64,000 nt of DNA, taken from positions 85,892 through 149,891 of the forward strand of contig NZ_BDHH01000012.1 of the NCBI RefSeq assembly GCF_001748365.1, read 5' to 3'. The translations under genes and the position numbers were made by a program. The first letter of the stretch is position 1; each line of letters starts with the position of its first letter. Below, in pieces: positions 34,501 through 41,898 of this stretch. The stretch is from Fusibacter sp. 3D3. Lineage in GTDB: Bacteria; Bacillota; Clostridia; Peptostreptococcales; Acidaminobacteraceae. A model generated the notes under the pieces. That model was not told where the DNA came from. It ran no database searches and worked only from the letters and a program-made list of their open reading frames with translations.

Positions 34501-35112
34501 ATGAAAGTTGTTGGCATATGTGGTAGTCCTCGCGAGGGGAATACCGAGTATTATATTAAGACGGTTTTAGAAAGTCTTAATAGTAAGGGGCATGAGACGC
34601 TGTTTATCCCCTTAAAAAATATGAAAATAGAGCAGTGTGAAGGGTGTTACGGCTGTGTGAAAGCACATCAATGTGTGGTGGAGGATGATTTTCAAGCAGT
34701 GTTTAAACACCTCATGGAGGCAGATGCCATCGTTGTGGGAAGTCCTGTTTATAACGGTTCGATCACCCCTAGATTGAAAGCGTTATTAGATCGAGCGGGT
34801 TTTTCAGCAAGATGGATGAAGAATGAACTCAGTACGCAAAATGGCAAATATGACTGGGGCCAAATGGTCTTTTCGCGTAAACTTTTTGCACCCATCACGG
34901 TGGCAAGAAAGACAGGTCAAACCTTTGCCTTATCTCAATTGACCCTTTGGGCACAAGTGAATGATCTCATCACAGTAGGTTCGAATTATTGGAATGTAGG
35001 CACTGCGGGTACTTCTGGAAGTGTCAACGCCAGTGAAGATGCAGAAGGCCTCAGTATCATGGCACATTTGGCTGAGAATATTGACTTTTTGCTGACAAAA
35101 ATTAAGGCATAA
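34501..35112 (+). CDS. NADPH-dependent FMN reductase / flavodoxin-like protein
   Basis: The 203-residue protein has the flavodoxin-fold phosphate loop GICGSPREGNTEYYI (residues 5-19) and a cysteine pair in CEGCYGCVKAHQC, the hallmark of iron-sulfur-flavoprotein-like reductases. AIVVGSPVYNGSITPRLKALLDR is the second FMN loop. It starts 11 bases after the symporter stop (RBS ATGGAGGC) and ends before a strong terminator, so it is the last gene of the sigma-54 operon. It may reduce the imported compound or supply flavin electrons. Confidence 0.85.
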   Translation: MKVVGICGSPREGNTEYYIKTVLESLNSKGHETLFIPLKNMKIEQCEGCYGCVKAHQCVVEDDFQAVFKHLMEADAIVVGSPVYNGSITPRLKALLDRAGFSARWMKNELSTQNGKYDWGQMVFSRKLFAPITVARKTGQTFALSQLTLWAQVNDLITVGSNYWNVGTAGTSGSVNASEDAEGLSIMAHLAENIDFLLTKIKA

Positions 35113-35202
35113 CAAATGCAATTTAAGCAATAAGCGCAACTCATCGCAAAAGAAAATAACACTTTAATGTGACGTAAAATCCCTAAATTTTAACGTTATT
35201 AA

Positions 35203-35248
35203 AAAAGACGCTGAGCAGTTATAAAACTGAGGAGCGTCTTTTTTTTTA
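35203..35248. terminator. Bidirectional terminator
   Basis: AAAAGACGCT and AGCGTCTTTT, with an inner CAGTT/AACTG stem, are followed by TTTTTTT on the plus strand and AAAAAA upstream. It ends the symporter operon and also the minus-strand peptide gene at 35332-35433. Confidence 0.85.
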
Positions 35249-35331
35249 AAAATTTAAATTTTGGATAGGTATCGCTACGATCAAGTAATGTCCCCCTCGA
35301 AGGCAACATCTCATGCATTCAAATTTAAGAA

Positions 35332-35433
35332 TTACTTTTTGCTTTTTAAAAATTTTATAATTAAATAAAGAATTCCCAACAATAGAGCTGTATTAATGAG
35401 TTGAAAAATAAAAGTAATCGAAAAAAAATTCAT
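35332..35433 (-). CDS. 33-residue single-span membrane peptide, copy 2
   Basis: ATG 35433 follows AAAGGGGGTTTGTGAA. The 33-residue product has the core FQLINTALLLGILYLIIKF and the tail LKSKK, matching copy 1 (21685-21786) at most positions, with the same length and the same terminator-flanked, stand-alone minus-strand layout. N-terminal residues differ (NFFSITFI against EAFWATII), so the conserved part is the membrane core and basic tail. This argues for selection on the peptide rather than chance. Confidence 0.65.
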   Translation of the reverse strand: MNFFSITFIFQLINTALLLGILYLIIKFLKSKK

Positions 35434-35544
35434 TTCACAAACCCCCTTTGAGTTATAAAAAACGAAAAAATCTCTAACCAATCATAGATGTGTAAAGAAA
35501 TGAATAACATATCTATAAAATATAAGCATTCCAAAAATCATTAA

Positions 35545-35725
35545 CTAGGTCTCAAAATATGCTGAAAAAGGTTTTACTAAATAGTCTAATCCAACCTCAG
35601 CGCCAGATTGTATGAACATTATAAATAGAATCAAATTAAAAGCAATCGTAAGTATAATGGACGCGATGAATAGCTTTTTAATCCAACTTTAACTGAAGAT
35701 AGTGTAATTTTGTAAGATACCTCAT
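35545..35725 (-). pseudogene. Frameshifted small membrane-protein ORF
   Basis: ATG 35725 behind GAGGCG opens a frame (MRYLTKLHYLQLKLD) that stops at 35678. The neighbouring frame continues without interruption as IKKLFIASIILTIAFNLILF and on to YLVKPFSAYFET, with the TAG at 35545. A single base shift would give a protein of about 63 residues with one transmembrane span. It may be a decayed gene, a sequencing slip or a frameshift signal. Confidence 0.4.
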
Positions 35726-35919
35726 ATTTAATGCGCCTCAAATTTTTTTCGCTACGTATAATGAGTACGTCATATAACCTAGATTCCACGGTAAATTTTA
35801 CATCCATATAGAGCTGAATTTATGAAGAACCTAGGTGCATTATATCATACAATAAAACTGTTTCAACTTACTGTGGCCTAATTGGAACAAAAAACGTCCG
35901 AATTGGAACAAAGTTGTGT

Positions 35920-36066
35920 TCAAAGCGTATACTCAGTCCGCTTCGCTACCTTCGTAACCCCCTTGCAATCCTATCGGATTGCATCCATTGGGAGTTTGGA
36001 CTCACAATGGATTAAGAATAGGAACCCCCACTTTAAGAAGTGGGGGACATCTCCTCAAAGGTTATG
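35920..36066 (+). repeat. Dispersed structured repeat, full copy 2
   Basis: This is the reverse-complement counterpart of 14133-14279. In this orientation it runs from the outer arm CAAAGCGTATACTCAGTCCG through GCAATCC-TATC-GGATTGC and a long imperfect hairpin (CCATTGGGAGT/ACTCACAATGG). It ends with GAACCCCCACTTTAAGAAGT and GGGGGACATCTCC. The last hairpin closely resembles the IS200/IS605-type right end at 1-85, giving a likely transcription-sense orientation. Confidence 0.7.
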
Positions 36067-36314
36067 CCAATACCCCAACTTAAATTGGGGTGTGTATTTT
36101 AAATTTATTTGATACAATTATTTTGCATGAAAATTGAAATTAAATGGCTGTAAATAGTAACGCTATAACAAGTCAACAATGCTATTTGAAATATATAATA
36201 CAAAAACAGGTTCTTTATGGAGGTGAGATAAGATAAGCTTTTCAACAAAAATTTGATATCTTTTTCATGCAGATAGAGCTTATGATGCTTAAATATTTTT
36301 TTAAGGAGGAAAGT

Positions 36315-36722
36315 ATGTTTAAAAAGAAACTCAGTTTAATTTTATTGGTAATGTGCATATTAGGAATAGGTACAACAAATGTTTTTGCGGCTTCTTCTGG
36401 ATATTCTTTTTATATGGAACACCGAATGGTGGATGGGAAAGCGAATGGAGAATTTCACTATTTGGACGAAGGAAATGTTATAATATCTGGAACAGGGGCT
36501 ATTGTCGGAGGCGTATCAACGTTACCAAAACGCAATGTATATTTTACATTGGTGAAAGACGGATTTTTTGATAGAGAAATAGGAACAGTTGTAGGAGATG
36601 AAGAAGGTAATGTTTACGCAGGATGTGGGAGCATTTACACGGGTAAATATTACTTGAAAATTTGGATAACAGAGGAAGATGGCTACTACCGATCGGGATG
36701 GGGACAGGTGTATAATAATTAA
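36315..36722 (+). CDS. Small secreted protein of unknown function
   Basis: The 135-residue protein has a signal peptide (FKKKLSLILLVMCILGIGTTNVFA-A). The mature 110 residues are beta-prone and glycine/tyrosine-rich (GYSFYMEHRMVDGKANGEFH, VISGTGAIVGGVSTLPKRNV), with a single cysteine in YAGCGSIYTGKYYLKIW. No family recognised. RBS AAGGAGGAAAGT before ATG 36315. The VanZ-like gene follows after 2 bases, so the two are co-transcribed. Confidence 0.72.
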   Translation: MFKKKLSLILLVMCILGIGTTNVFAASSGYSFYMEHRMVDGKANGEFHYLDEGNVIISGTGAIVGGVSTLPKRNVYFTLVKDGFFDREIGTVVGDEEGNVYAGCGSIYTGKYYLKIWITEEDGYYRSGWGQVYNN

Positions 36723-36724
36723 AA

Positions 36725-37330
36725 ATGATAATAAATATGAACATACCAATAGCAATTATTCTCTCTATGCCAATAATAGGATATATTTTTTATAACGTTT
36801 TTATTTTAAAAGATAAAGAATATTTTAAATATATTTTTATGGGAATATTTATGATGTATATTTTGGGCTTATTAAAATATTCAATAATGCCTATATATAT
36901 CAACTCTACAATTGCTCAAGAAATTCATAAAACACAGTCAACAAGTGGAAATATAATAAACAACATGAATCTAATACCATTTTTTAAAGGATTTAGCTTT
37001 AAAGATTTTTTCTTAAATGTAATAATGACTTTTCCAATGGGTTTTTTACTCCCCTGTATAAATAAAAAAAATATATCTCAAATAATAAAATATGGGATAA
37101 TATTAGGCCTAGGAATTGAAATAATTCAGATTTTGCTTGGATTTATTCAAGGTTTTACATTTAGAAATATAAACATCAATGACAGTATAGCAAATGTTTT
37201 GGGTGTTTTTTTAGGATACTTGATATTGACAATGTTTGTACAAACGTATATTCAGGTTTTCAAAAATAGTAAAAACAAATTAGTAATTTCTTTGCTAAAT
37301 TATTTAGAGACTAAATATATCAGGCATTAA
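36725..37330 (+). CDS. VanZ-like membrane protein
   Basis: The 201-residue protein has about five spans and the VanZ pattern NNMNLIPFFKG, then DFFLNVIMTFPMGFLLP and GLGIEIIQILLGFIQGFTFRNININDSIANVLGVFLGY. The Glu in IEIIQ and the Asp in NDSIANVLG are the conserved polar residues. VanZ-type proteins are linked to teicoplanin or lipoglycopeptide tolerance and other envelope roles. It has no ribosome binding site of its own and starts 2 bases after the secreted-protein stop, suggesting translational coupling. It is very AT-rich. Confidence 0.8.
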   Translation: MIINMNIPIAIILSMPIIGYIFYNVFILKDKEYFKYIFMGIFMMYILGLLKYSIMPIYINSTIAQEIHKTQSTSGNIINNMNLIPFFKGFSFKDFFLNVIMTFPMGFLLPCINKKNISQIIKYGIILGLGIEIIQILLGFIQGFTFRNININDSIANVLGVFLGYLILTMFVQTYIQVFKNSKNKLVISLLNYLETKYIRH

Positions 37331-37452
37331 ATGAATGCGTTAAAAATCTCACGAAGACTATTATGCTACACGTTTTTGTTGTTTTTACGCGTTATAATAT
37401 TTTTAGATTGCTCAAATAGGATTATGACGTTCGACACTCTAACTAAACATAT

Positions 37453-37490
37453 AAAGCCCCTAAATATTTATTTTTTAGGGGCTTTAATTT
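37453..37490. terminator. Rho-independent terminator
   Basis: AAAGCCCCTAAA (37453-37464) pairs with TTTAGGGGCTTT (37474-37485), followed by AATTTTTAA. Confidence 0.85.
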
Positions 37491-37575
37491 TTAATTAGAC
37501 GTTGATTAGAAAACAAGTTTGTGAGCCTATTCATTATGAATTAGATTGTATCAAACACAAATGTCTATCATGCCA

Positions 37576-38988
37576 CTATTTCTTGATTTTCCTATACAGC
37601 GTCATCCTCTGAATACCCAAGACATCTGCTGTTTTCGACTTATTGTTATCACAAAGCTTCAAGGTGTCTTCTATAATTTGGAGTTCAATTTCCTTCATGA
37701 TGTTGGTGAGTGTGCTCTTGTTCTCCAAGATGTCATTTGGATCATAGTGATCCACATAGAAATGATATCTGGCTTCAAGAATATCTTGCGGAATGAGATC
37801 GAATCCAATTTCTGAGCCTTCTGCGATGACCATGAGTCTGTAGACGATATTTTTAAGCTCTCGGATGTTACCAGGCCATGTGTAACCACTTAAGATTTTA
37901 AGGGCCTCTTTTGAAAAGGTTTTATAGATGCCGTTTTTCTGGTAAAAGAGTGATTTAAAATGTTCAATCAAAAGCGGGATGTCCTCTGAGCGTTCTCTAA
38001 GGGATGGAATGTTGAGGTTAAGGACGTTTAGGCGGTAGTAGAGATCAGACCTAAAAATCTTATTTTCAATTTTATCGAGCAGGTCTACGTTTGTGGCTGC
38101 AATGACGCGGACATCTATTTCTTTGGATTCACTGCTGCCTATTTTCTCGATTTGATTTTCCTGTAAAACACGAAGCAGCTTGGATTGCATGATGGGCGGT
38201 AAATCGCCTATTTCATCTAAAAAGATGGTCCCACCATTTGCAATTTCAAATTTGCCCAGCTTGCCGTTTTTATGAGCCCCTGTAAACGATCCAGGTTCAT
38301 AACCGAAGAGTTCGGATTCCAGCAAGGTATCTGGTATGGCTGCACAATTGATACAGACAAAGGGTTTATTTGCTCTTTGACTTGCGCTGTGAATTGCATG
38401 TGCAAAGAGTTCTTTGCCCACACCGCTTTCTCCGGTGATGAGCACAGGCAGTTCAGTCTTAGAAAATGATTTGGCACGCTGCTTAAAGTGTTGGATGAGT
38501 TTGGATTTGGCAATGATGTCGTCAAAGGTATACTTAGGCACTAGATTAGGAGAAGTGGTTTCAATGATCGTTCTGTAGTCCGGTCTGATTTTATTGATGA
38601 TTGAATGTCTGATTTTGCATTCAATACTATCAGGGGGGAGATGTGAGGGCACAATAATACCAGCACAACCGATGATCCGGTCACCGTCGTAGATAGGAAT
38701 CCGGTCTACAATGGCTTCTTTGCCAGATTTAAAGCGATGACGTTTGCCGATTTCGGGAATCCCCGTTTGCATGACAATGGGAAATCGTGTGGTATTGTCG
38801 ATGTCGATGAGACTTTGACCTACCACATCTTTAAGTGGCAACTCAAGAAACTCTAAAAAGGCTTTGTTCATCACTAAAATCGTGCAGTTGTGATCGACAA
38901 AGTTGATCGGCAAAGAGAGTTCGTTAAATAAACTTTCGGGAATATTTTCCATAAATTTATCAAGCTTCTGATTGTGAGGGTATGTCAC
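37576..38988 (-). CDS. Sigma-54-dependent enhancer-binding protein with PAS domain
   Basis: The 470-residue regulator has an N-terminal PAS domain (about residues 20-115), an AAA+ domain with Walker A GESGVGKE (186-193), the sigma-54 contact loop GSFTGA (233-238) and Walker B GGTIFLDEIG (252-261). It ends in a Fis-type HTH (NKSKTADVLGIQRMTLYRKI). It should bind the dyad TGTAAC-N6-GTTACA found before both sigma-54 promoters of this window, and respond through PAS to a small molecule. GTG start 38988 follows AAGGTGAT. It is divergent from the KAS III-like gene, the usual place for a dedicated regulator. Confidence 0.92.
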   Translation of the reverse strand: MTYPHNQKLDKFMENIPESLFNELSLPINFVDHNCTILVMNKAFLEFLELPLKDVVGQSLIDIDNTTRFPIVMQTGIPEIGKRHRFKSGKEAIVDRIPIYDGDRIIGCAGIIVPSHLPPDSIECKIRHSIINKIRPDYRTIIETTSPNLVPKYTFDDIIAKSKLIQHFKQRAKSFSKTELPVLITGESGVGKELFAHAIHSASQRANKPFVCINCAAIPDTLLESELFGYEPGSFTGAHKNGKLGKFEIANGGTIFLDEIGDLPPIMQSKLLRVLQENQIEKIGSSESKEIDVRVIAATNVDLLDKIENKIFRSDLYYRLNVLNLNIPSLRERSEDIPLLIEHFKSLFYQKNGIYKTFSKEALKILSGYTWPGNIRELKNIVYRLMVIAEGSEIGFDLIPQDILEARYHFYVDHYDPNDILENKSTLTNIMKEIELQIIEDTLKLCDNNKSKTADVLGIQRMTLYRKIKK

Positions 38989-39048
38989 CTTATAATCACC
39001 TTCCCTTCATTTTCCTTCATTATATCATTGTAATGCACGCTTGAGAAC

Positions 39049-39066
39049 TGTAACAAATATGTTATA
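39049..39066. promoter_or_regulatory. Upstream activator site for the sigma-54 regulator
   Basis: TGTAAC-AAATAT-GTTATA matches the dyad at 32328-32345 in 11 of 12 arm bases and lies about 90 bases upstream of the -24 element at 39148. It is also close to the regulator's own start, allowing autoregulation. Confidence 0.7.
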
Positions 39067-39147
39067 TGTATCAATATGAAAACATGCTGTAATTAAGTAC
39101 TATTAATCACTTTAGCGATTTACAAGCCTTTGGTGATATCTATTCTT

Positions 39148-39163
39148 TGGCAACAAAATTGCA
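39148..39163 (+). promoter_or_regulatory. Sigma-54 (-24/-12) promoter
   Basis: TGGCAA-CAAAA-TTGCA fits the TGGCAC-N5-TTGCW consensus with correct spacing and lies 33 bases before the KAS III-like start codon. Confidence 0.82.
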
Positions 39164-39195
39164 GTATATAAAGTCAGATGAAGGAGGTAATCATT

Positions 39196-40224
39196 ATGAA
39201 TCAAACTCAAATAGGTATAGTGGATTTTGAAGTATACTTGCCAGAAGAAAAAATTACAGCAGAAGCACTTAGTGAACTGGTGAACATTCCTGCAGAAGTA
39301 CTGCGAAATAAAATGGGCATTAGCGAAAAACACGTGGGTGGTCCAGAAGATCATTCGGCGATGATGGCAACTAAGGCTTCACAGAAGTTACTTGAAAAGA
39401 CAAATACAGATGCAAAAGACTTGGACATGATCTTATTTGCTGGAGAAACGTATTGTGAATATGTCTGTTGGACAGCAGCTATAAAAATACAGAATGTCTT
39501 GGGTGCAGATAATGCATATGCATGGGACATGGGATTTAGATGTGCAGGTACACCGCTGGCACTTAAGGTGGCAAAAGATATGATGATTGCAGATGAATCG
39601 CTTAAAACGGTGCTTATAGCGGGAGGGAACACCAATGCGTACCTCATCGACTATAAAGATCGAAATCAATCCTTTATGTTCGATATGTCTCCTGCTGGTA
39701 TTGCTGTTTTACTAAAGAAAGATCACGATGAAAATATTATTTTGGAAACGGGTGTTATCACCGACGCCGTATTTTGTGATGATGTCATTGGCAAGTGGGG
39801 GGGATCGCTGTATCCAATCGACGCAGAAATTGCTGCGGATCCAGAAAAGCTTAGAAAAGCCAAACTCATTCATATGCCTGATCCTGAAGGCATGAAAAAA
39901 AGACTTGGGGAACGTTCGATGCCGGGCTTTTTAGGAGCTGTCAACCTTGCTAAATCAAAGTCTAAATTAGACAGACCTATTGATTTTATTGGCATAACGC
40001 ACATTAATCCCAAAGCACATGATGCTATTTTAGAAGGGCTTTCTCTTGAAAAATCTCAAAGTGTCTATTTATCGGATGATGGTCACTGTGGTCATGTGGA
40101 TCAGTTCTTAGCACTGAAATATGGTCTGGAGCAAAACAAGGTTAAGGATGGGAGCATCGTGGCCATGTTGGGGGCTGGTACTGGATATGCCTTTGCTTGT
40201 TCTTTGATTAAGTGGGGGAAATGA
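39196..40224 (+). CDS. KAS III / thiolase-fold acyl-CoA enzyme
   Basis: The 342-residue protein matches the 3-oxoacyl-ACP synthase III superfamily: nucleophile Cys116 in GFRCAGTPL, His269 in GITHINPKAHD, and His297/His300 in DGHCGHVDQF, where KAS III normally has Asn and HMG-CoA synthase a His. It is followed directly by a CoA-transferase and controlled by sigma-54, so a catabolic role in acyl-CoA condensation or cleavage is more likely than fatty-acid synthesis; no fab genes are present. ATG 39196 follows AAGGAGGTAATC. The exact reaction is unknown. Confidence 0.8.
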   Translation: MNQTQIGIVDFEVYLPEEKITAEALSELVNIPAEVLRNKMGISEKHVGGPEDHSAMMATKASQKLLEKTNTDAKDLDMILFAGETYCEYVCWTAAIKIQNVLGADNAYAWDMGFRCAGTPLALKVAKDMMIADESLKTVLIAGGNTNAYLIDYKDRNQSFMFDMSPAGIAVLLKKDHDENIILETGVITDAVFCDDVIGKWGGSLYPIDAEIAADPEKLRKAKLIHMPDPEGMKKRLGERSMPGFLGAVNLAKSKSKLDRPIDFIGITHINPKAHDAILEGLSLEKSQSVYLSDDGHCGHVDQFLALKYGLEQNKVKDGSIVAMLGAGTGYAFACSLIKWGK

Positions 40225-40226
40225 GT

Positions 40227-41558
40227 ATGGAAAAATTAGCGCAATTATACCGTGAGAAGGTAAGCACTTTAGAATCATTTTTAGATCATTTCAAAGATCA
40301 AGATTTTATCGTGGTGGGTTTAGGCGGTAGTGAGCCCATGCCTTTAATGAACGAACTGCATAAATTATACGATAAGGGCATAAGAGGCTGTGAACTCTCT
40401 AATACCTTGCCCATGGGCGATTATCCACTTTTTAACGACCCGAAATACAGTGAAAGTGTGCGTGTGAATGGTTGGTTTTATACGGGACCCCTTAGGAAAA
40501 ATCATCCCAAAGGACATCTTTCGTTCCAGCCTCAACATCTGCACCGCGCACTGGATAAAAGGTTAGTGGCCATGACAGGAAGACGCAAAGTCTTAATGAC
40601 CACTGCTGCAAGTATGGACGAACACGGTTATTTTAGTCTTTCCATCGGCAACACTTATGAGATGCAACTCATTAGAACGGGTGAGGTCGAAGTGATTTTA
40701 GAGGTATCATCGCACTTTCCAAGGACATTTGGCGATAATCAAGTTCATTTATCGGATGTGGCAGTGATCGTGGAGACGGATCGCAAGCCTCCACTTTTAC
40801 CAGTTGCAGATTGCTCAGAAAAAGATGAAGCTATAGGAAAGTATATCAGTGAGCTCATAGAAGATGGTTCTACGATACAGCTAGGCATTGGTGGCATTCC
40901 AAACGCTGTTGCCAAGGCGCTTGTTGGCAAAAAAAATCTAGGGATTCATACGGAGATGTTCACTGATGGCATGATTGATTTGCTGGAATCTGGTGCAGTG
41001 AACAACAAGCATAAAACCCTTTATCCAGACAAGACAATTTGTACTTTTGCACTGGGTACAGAAAGGCTCTATCAATACCTTCACAACAATCCAAGCGTTT
41101 GGTTTATGCCAGGCAGATGGACGAATGAGCCTCATGTGATTAAACAAAATGATAACATGGTCTCTATCAATACGACGATAGAAATCGATCTCACTGGTCA
41201 GTGTTGTTCAGAAAGTATGGGTTATCAACAATTTTCGGGTACGGGTGGTCAAGCGGATACTGCAATAGGGGCGCAATACTCAAAAAATGGGAAATCCTTT
41301 ATAACGCTCTATTCCACCGCAATGGTGAAACAACCTGATGGCTCAAGAAAGTGTGTGAGTAAAATCGTACCGACTCTTAAAGAGGGGGCAGTGGTAACGC
41401 TCTCGAGGAATGATGTGGATTATGTGGTTACGGAGTTTGGTGTGGCTGAATTAAGAGGGCAGACTATAGGAGAACGTGCAAAAAGGCTCATTGCAATTGC
41501 ACATCCCGATTTTAGAGATGCATTACAGCAAGCAATAAAAGCGTATCAATTTTATTGA
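40227..41558 (+). CDS. Acetyl-CoA hydrolase/CoA-transferase family protein
   Basis: The 443-residue protein belongs to the Cat1/4-hydroxybutyrate CoA-transferase group. GIGGIPNAVAKAL is a CoA-binding loop, Glu243 in GIHTEMFTDGM is the expected covalent-thioester glutamate, and GYQQFSGTGGQADTAIGAQYS and VVTEFGVAELRGQ are family signatures. It swaps CoA between an acyl-CoA and acetate or another acid. The start at 40227 has GGGGG 8 bases upstream; an ATG at 40221 overlaps the previous stop. It shares the sigma-54 transcript with the KAS III-like gene. Confidence 0.88.
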   Translation: MEKLAQLYREKVSTLESFLDHFKDQDFIVVGLGGSEPMPLMNELHKLYDKGIRGCELSNTLPMGDYPLFNDPKYSESVRVNGWFYTGPLRKNHPKGHLSFQPQHLHRALDKRLVAMTGRRKVLMTTAASMDEHGYFSLSIGNTYEMQLIRTGEVEVILEVSSHFPRTFGDNQVHLSDVAVIVETDRKPPLLPVADCSEKDEAIGKYISELIEDGSTIQLGIGGIPNAVAKALVGKKNLGIHTEMFTDGMIDLLESGAVNNKHKTLYPDKTICTFALGTERLYQYLHNNPSVWFMPGRWTNEPHVIKQNDNMVSINTTIEIDLTGQCCSESMGYQQFSGTGGQADTAIGAQYSKNGKSFITLYSTAMVKQPDGSRKCVSKIVPTLKEGAVVTLSRNDVDYVVTEFGVAELRGQTIGERAKRLIAIAHPDFRDALQQAIKAYQFY

Positions 41559-41592
41559 AAGGAATAAGGGTTAATCCCACATCAATAAAATA

Positions 41593-41668
41593 AAAAGCGC
41601 TGATGACTTACTTAAAAGGGTTTCTAAAATAGGAGCTGTATAAGTAAGGGATCAGCGCTTTTGGTTTA
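41593..41668. terminator. Long terminator after the CoA-transferase gene
   Basis: AAAAGCGCTGAT (41593-41604) pairs with ATCAGCGCTTTT (41651-41662), and inner ACTTACTTA pairs with TAAGTAAG (41641-41648). It overlaps the end of the minus-strand gene at 41652. Confidence 0.78.
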
Positions 41669-41846
41669 TTTTTTTAAAAATATAATGATTTAATCCAAGT
41701 AATATAAAGACGATTATAGAACATAATAAAATATTTATATAAAATTCACGATCGCTCTTTGTATCTAGACCATGAACCCAACTCAATCCTAATACAACAA
41801 TGAATCCAGAGATAATTTTTTGCACTACAAACTTTTTTGTTCTCAT
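41652..41846 (-). CDS. Small two-span membrane protein
   Basis: The 64-residue protein has two hydrophobic spans (VVQKIISGFIVVLGLSWVHG and INILLCSIIVFILLGLNHYI) and a basic tail KKINQKR. A GGAAGGAA site precedes ATG 41846. No family recognised. It lies downstream of the MFS transporter gene on the same strand (52-base gap), so it may share its transcript. Confidence 0.6.
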   Translation of the reverse strand: MRTKKFVVQKIISGFIVVLGLSWVHGLDTKSDREFYINILLCSIIVFILLGLNHYIFKKINQKR

Positions 41847-41898
41847 AAAGAGTTCCTTCCTTTAAATTTATAGGATTGAGTTAAAATTAATGTTAAAG

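Larger units (their letters stand above)
35434..36314. other. AT-rich island without an intact gene
   Basis: Apart from the frameshifted membrane ORF and the structured repeat at 35920-36066, this 881-base stretch has no supported gene. It is very AT-rich, includes a degenerate GTAACA-poor promoter-like tract before 35880, and ends with a RBS for the secreted protein at 36315. Composition is more AT-rich than the flanking sigma-54 operons, which fits inserted DNA. Confidence 0.45.

Noticed and set aside
34970-35000. GGTTCGAATTATT resembling a tRNA T-loop
   Set aside because: It lies inside the flavin reductase coding frame, with no cloverleaf or anticodon arm around it.
35882-36112. A 76-codon frame starting with ATTGGAACAAAAAACG
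   Set aside because: It is simply the translation of the structured repeat (35920-36066); the same peptide appears in other repeat copies, so it reflects DNA repetition, not a gene.
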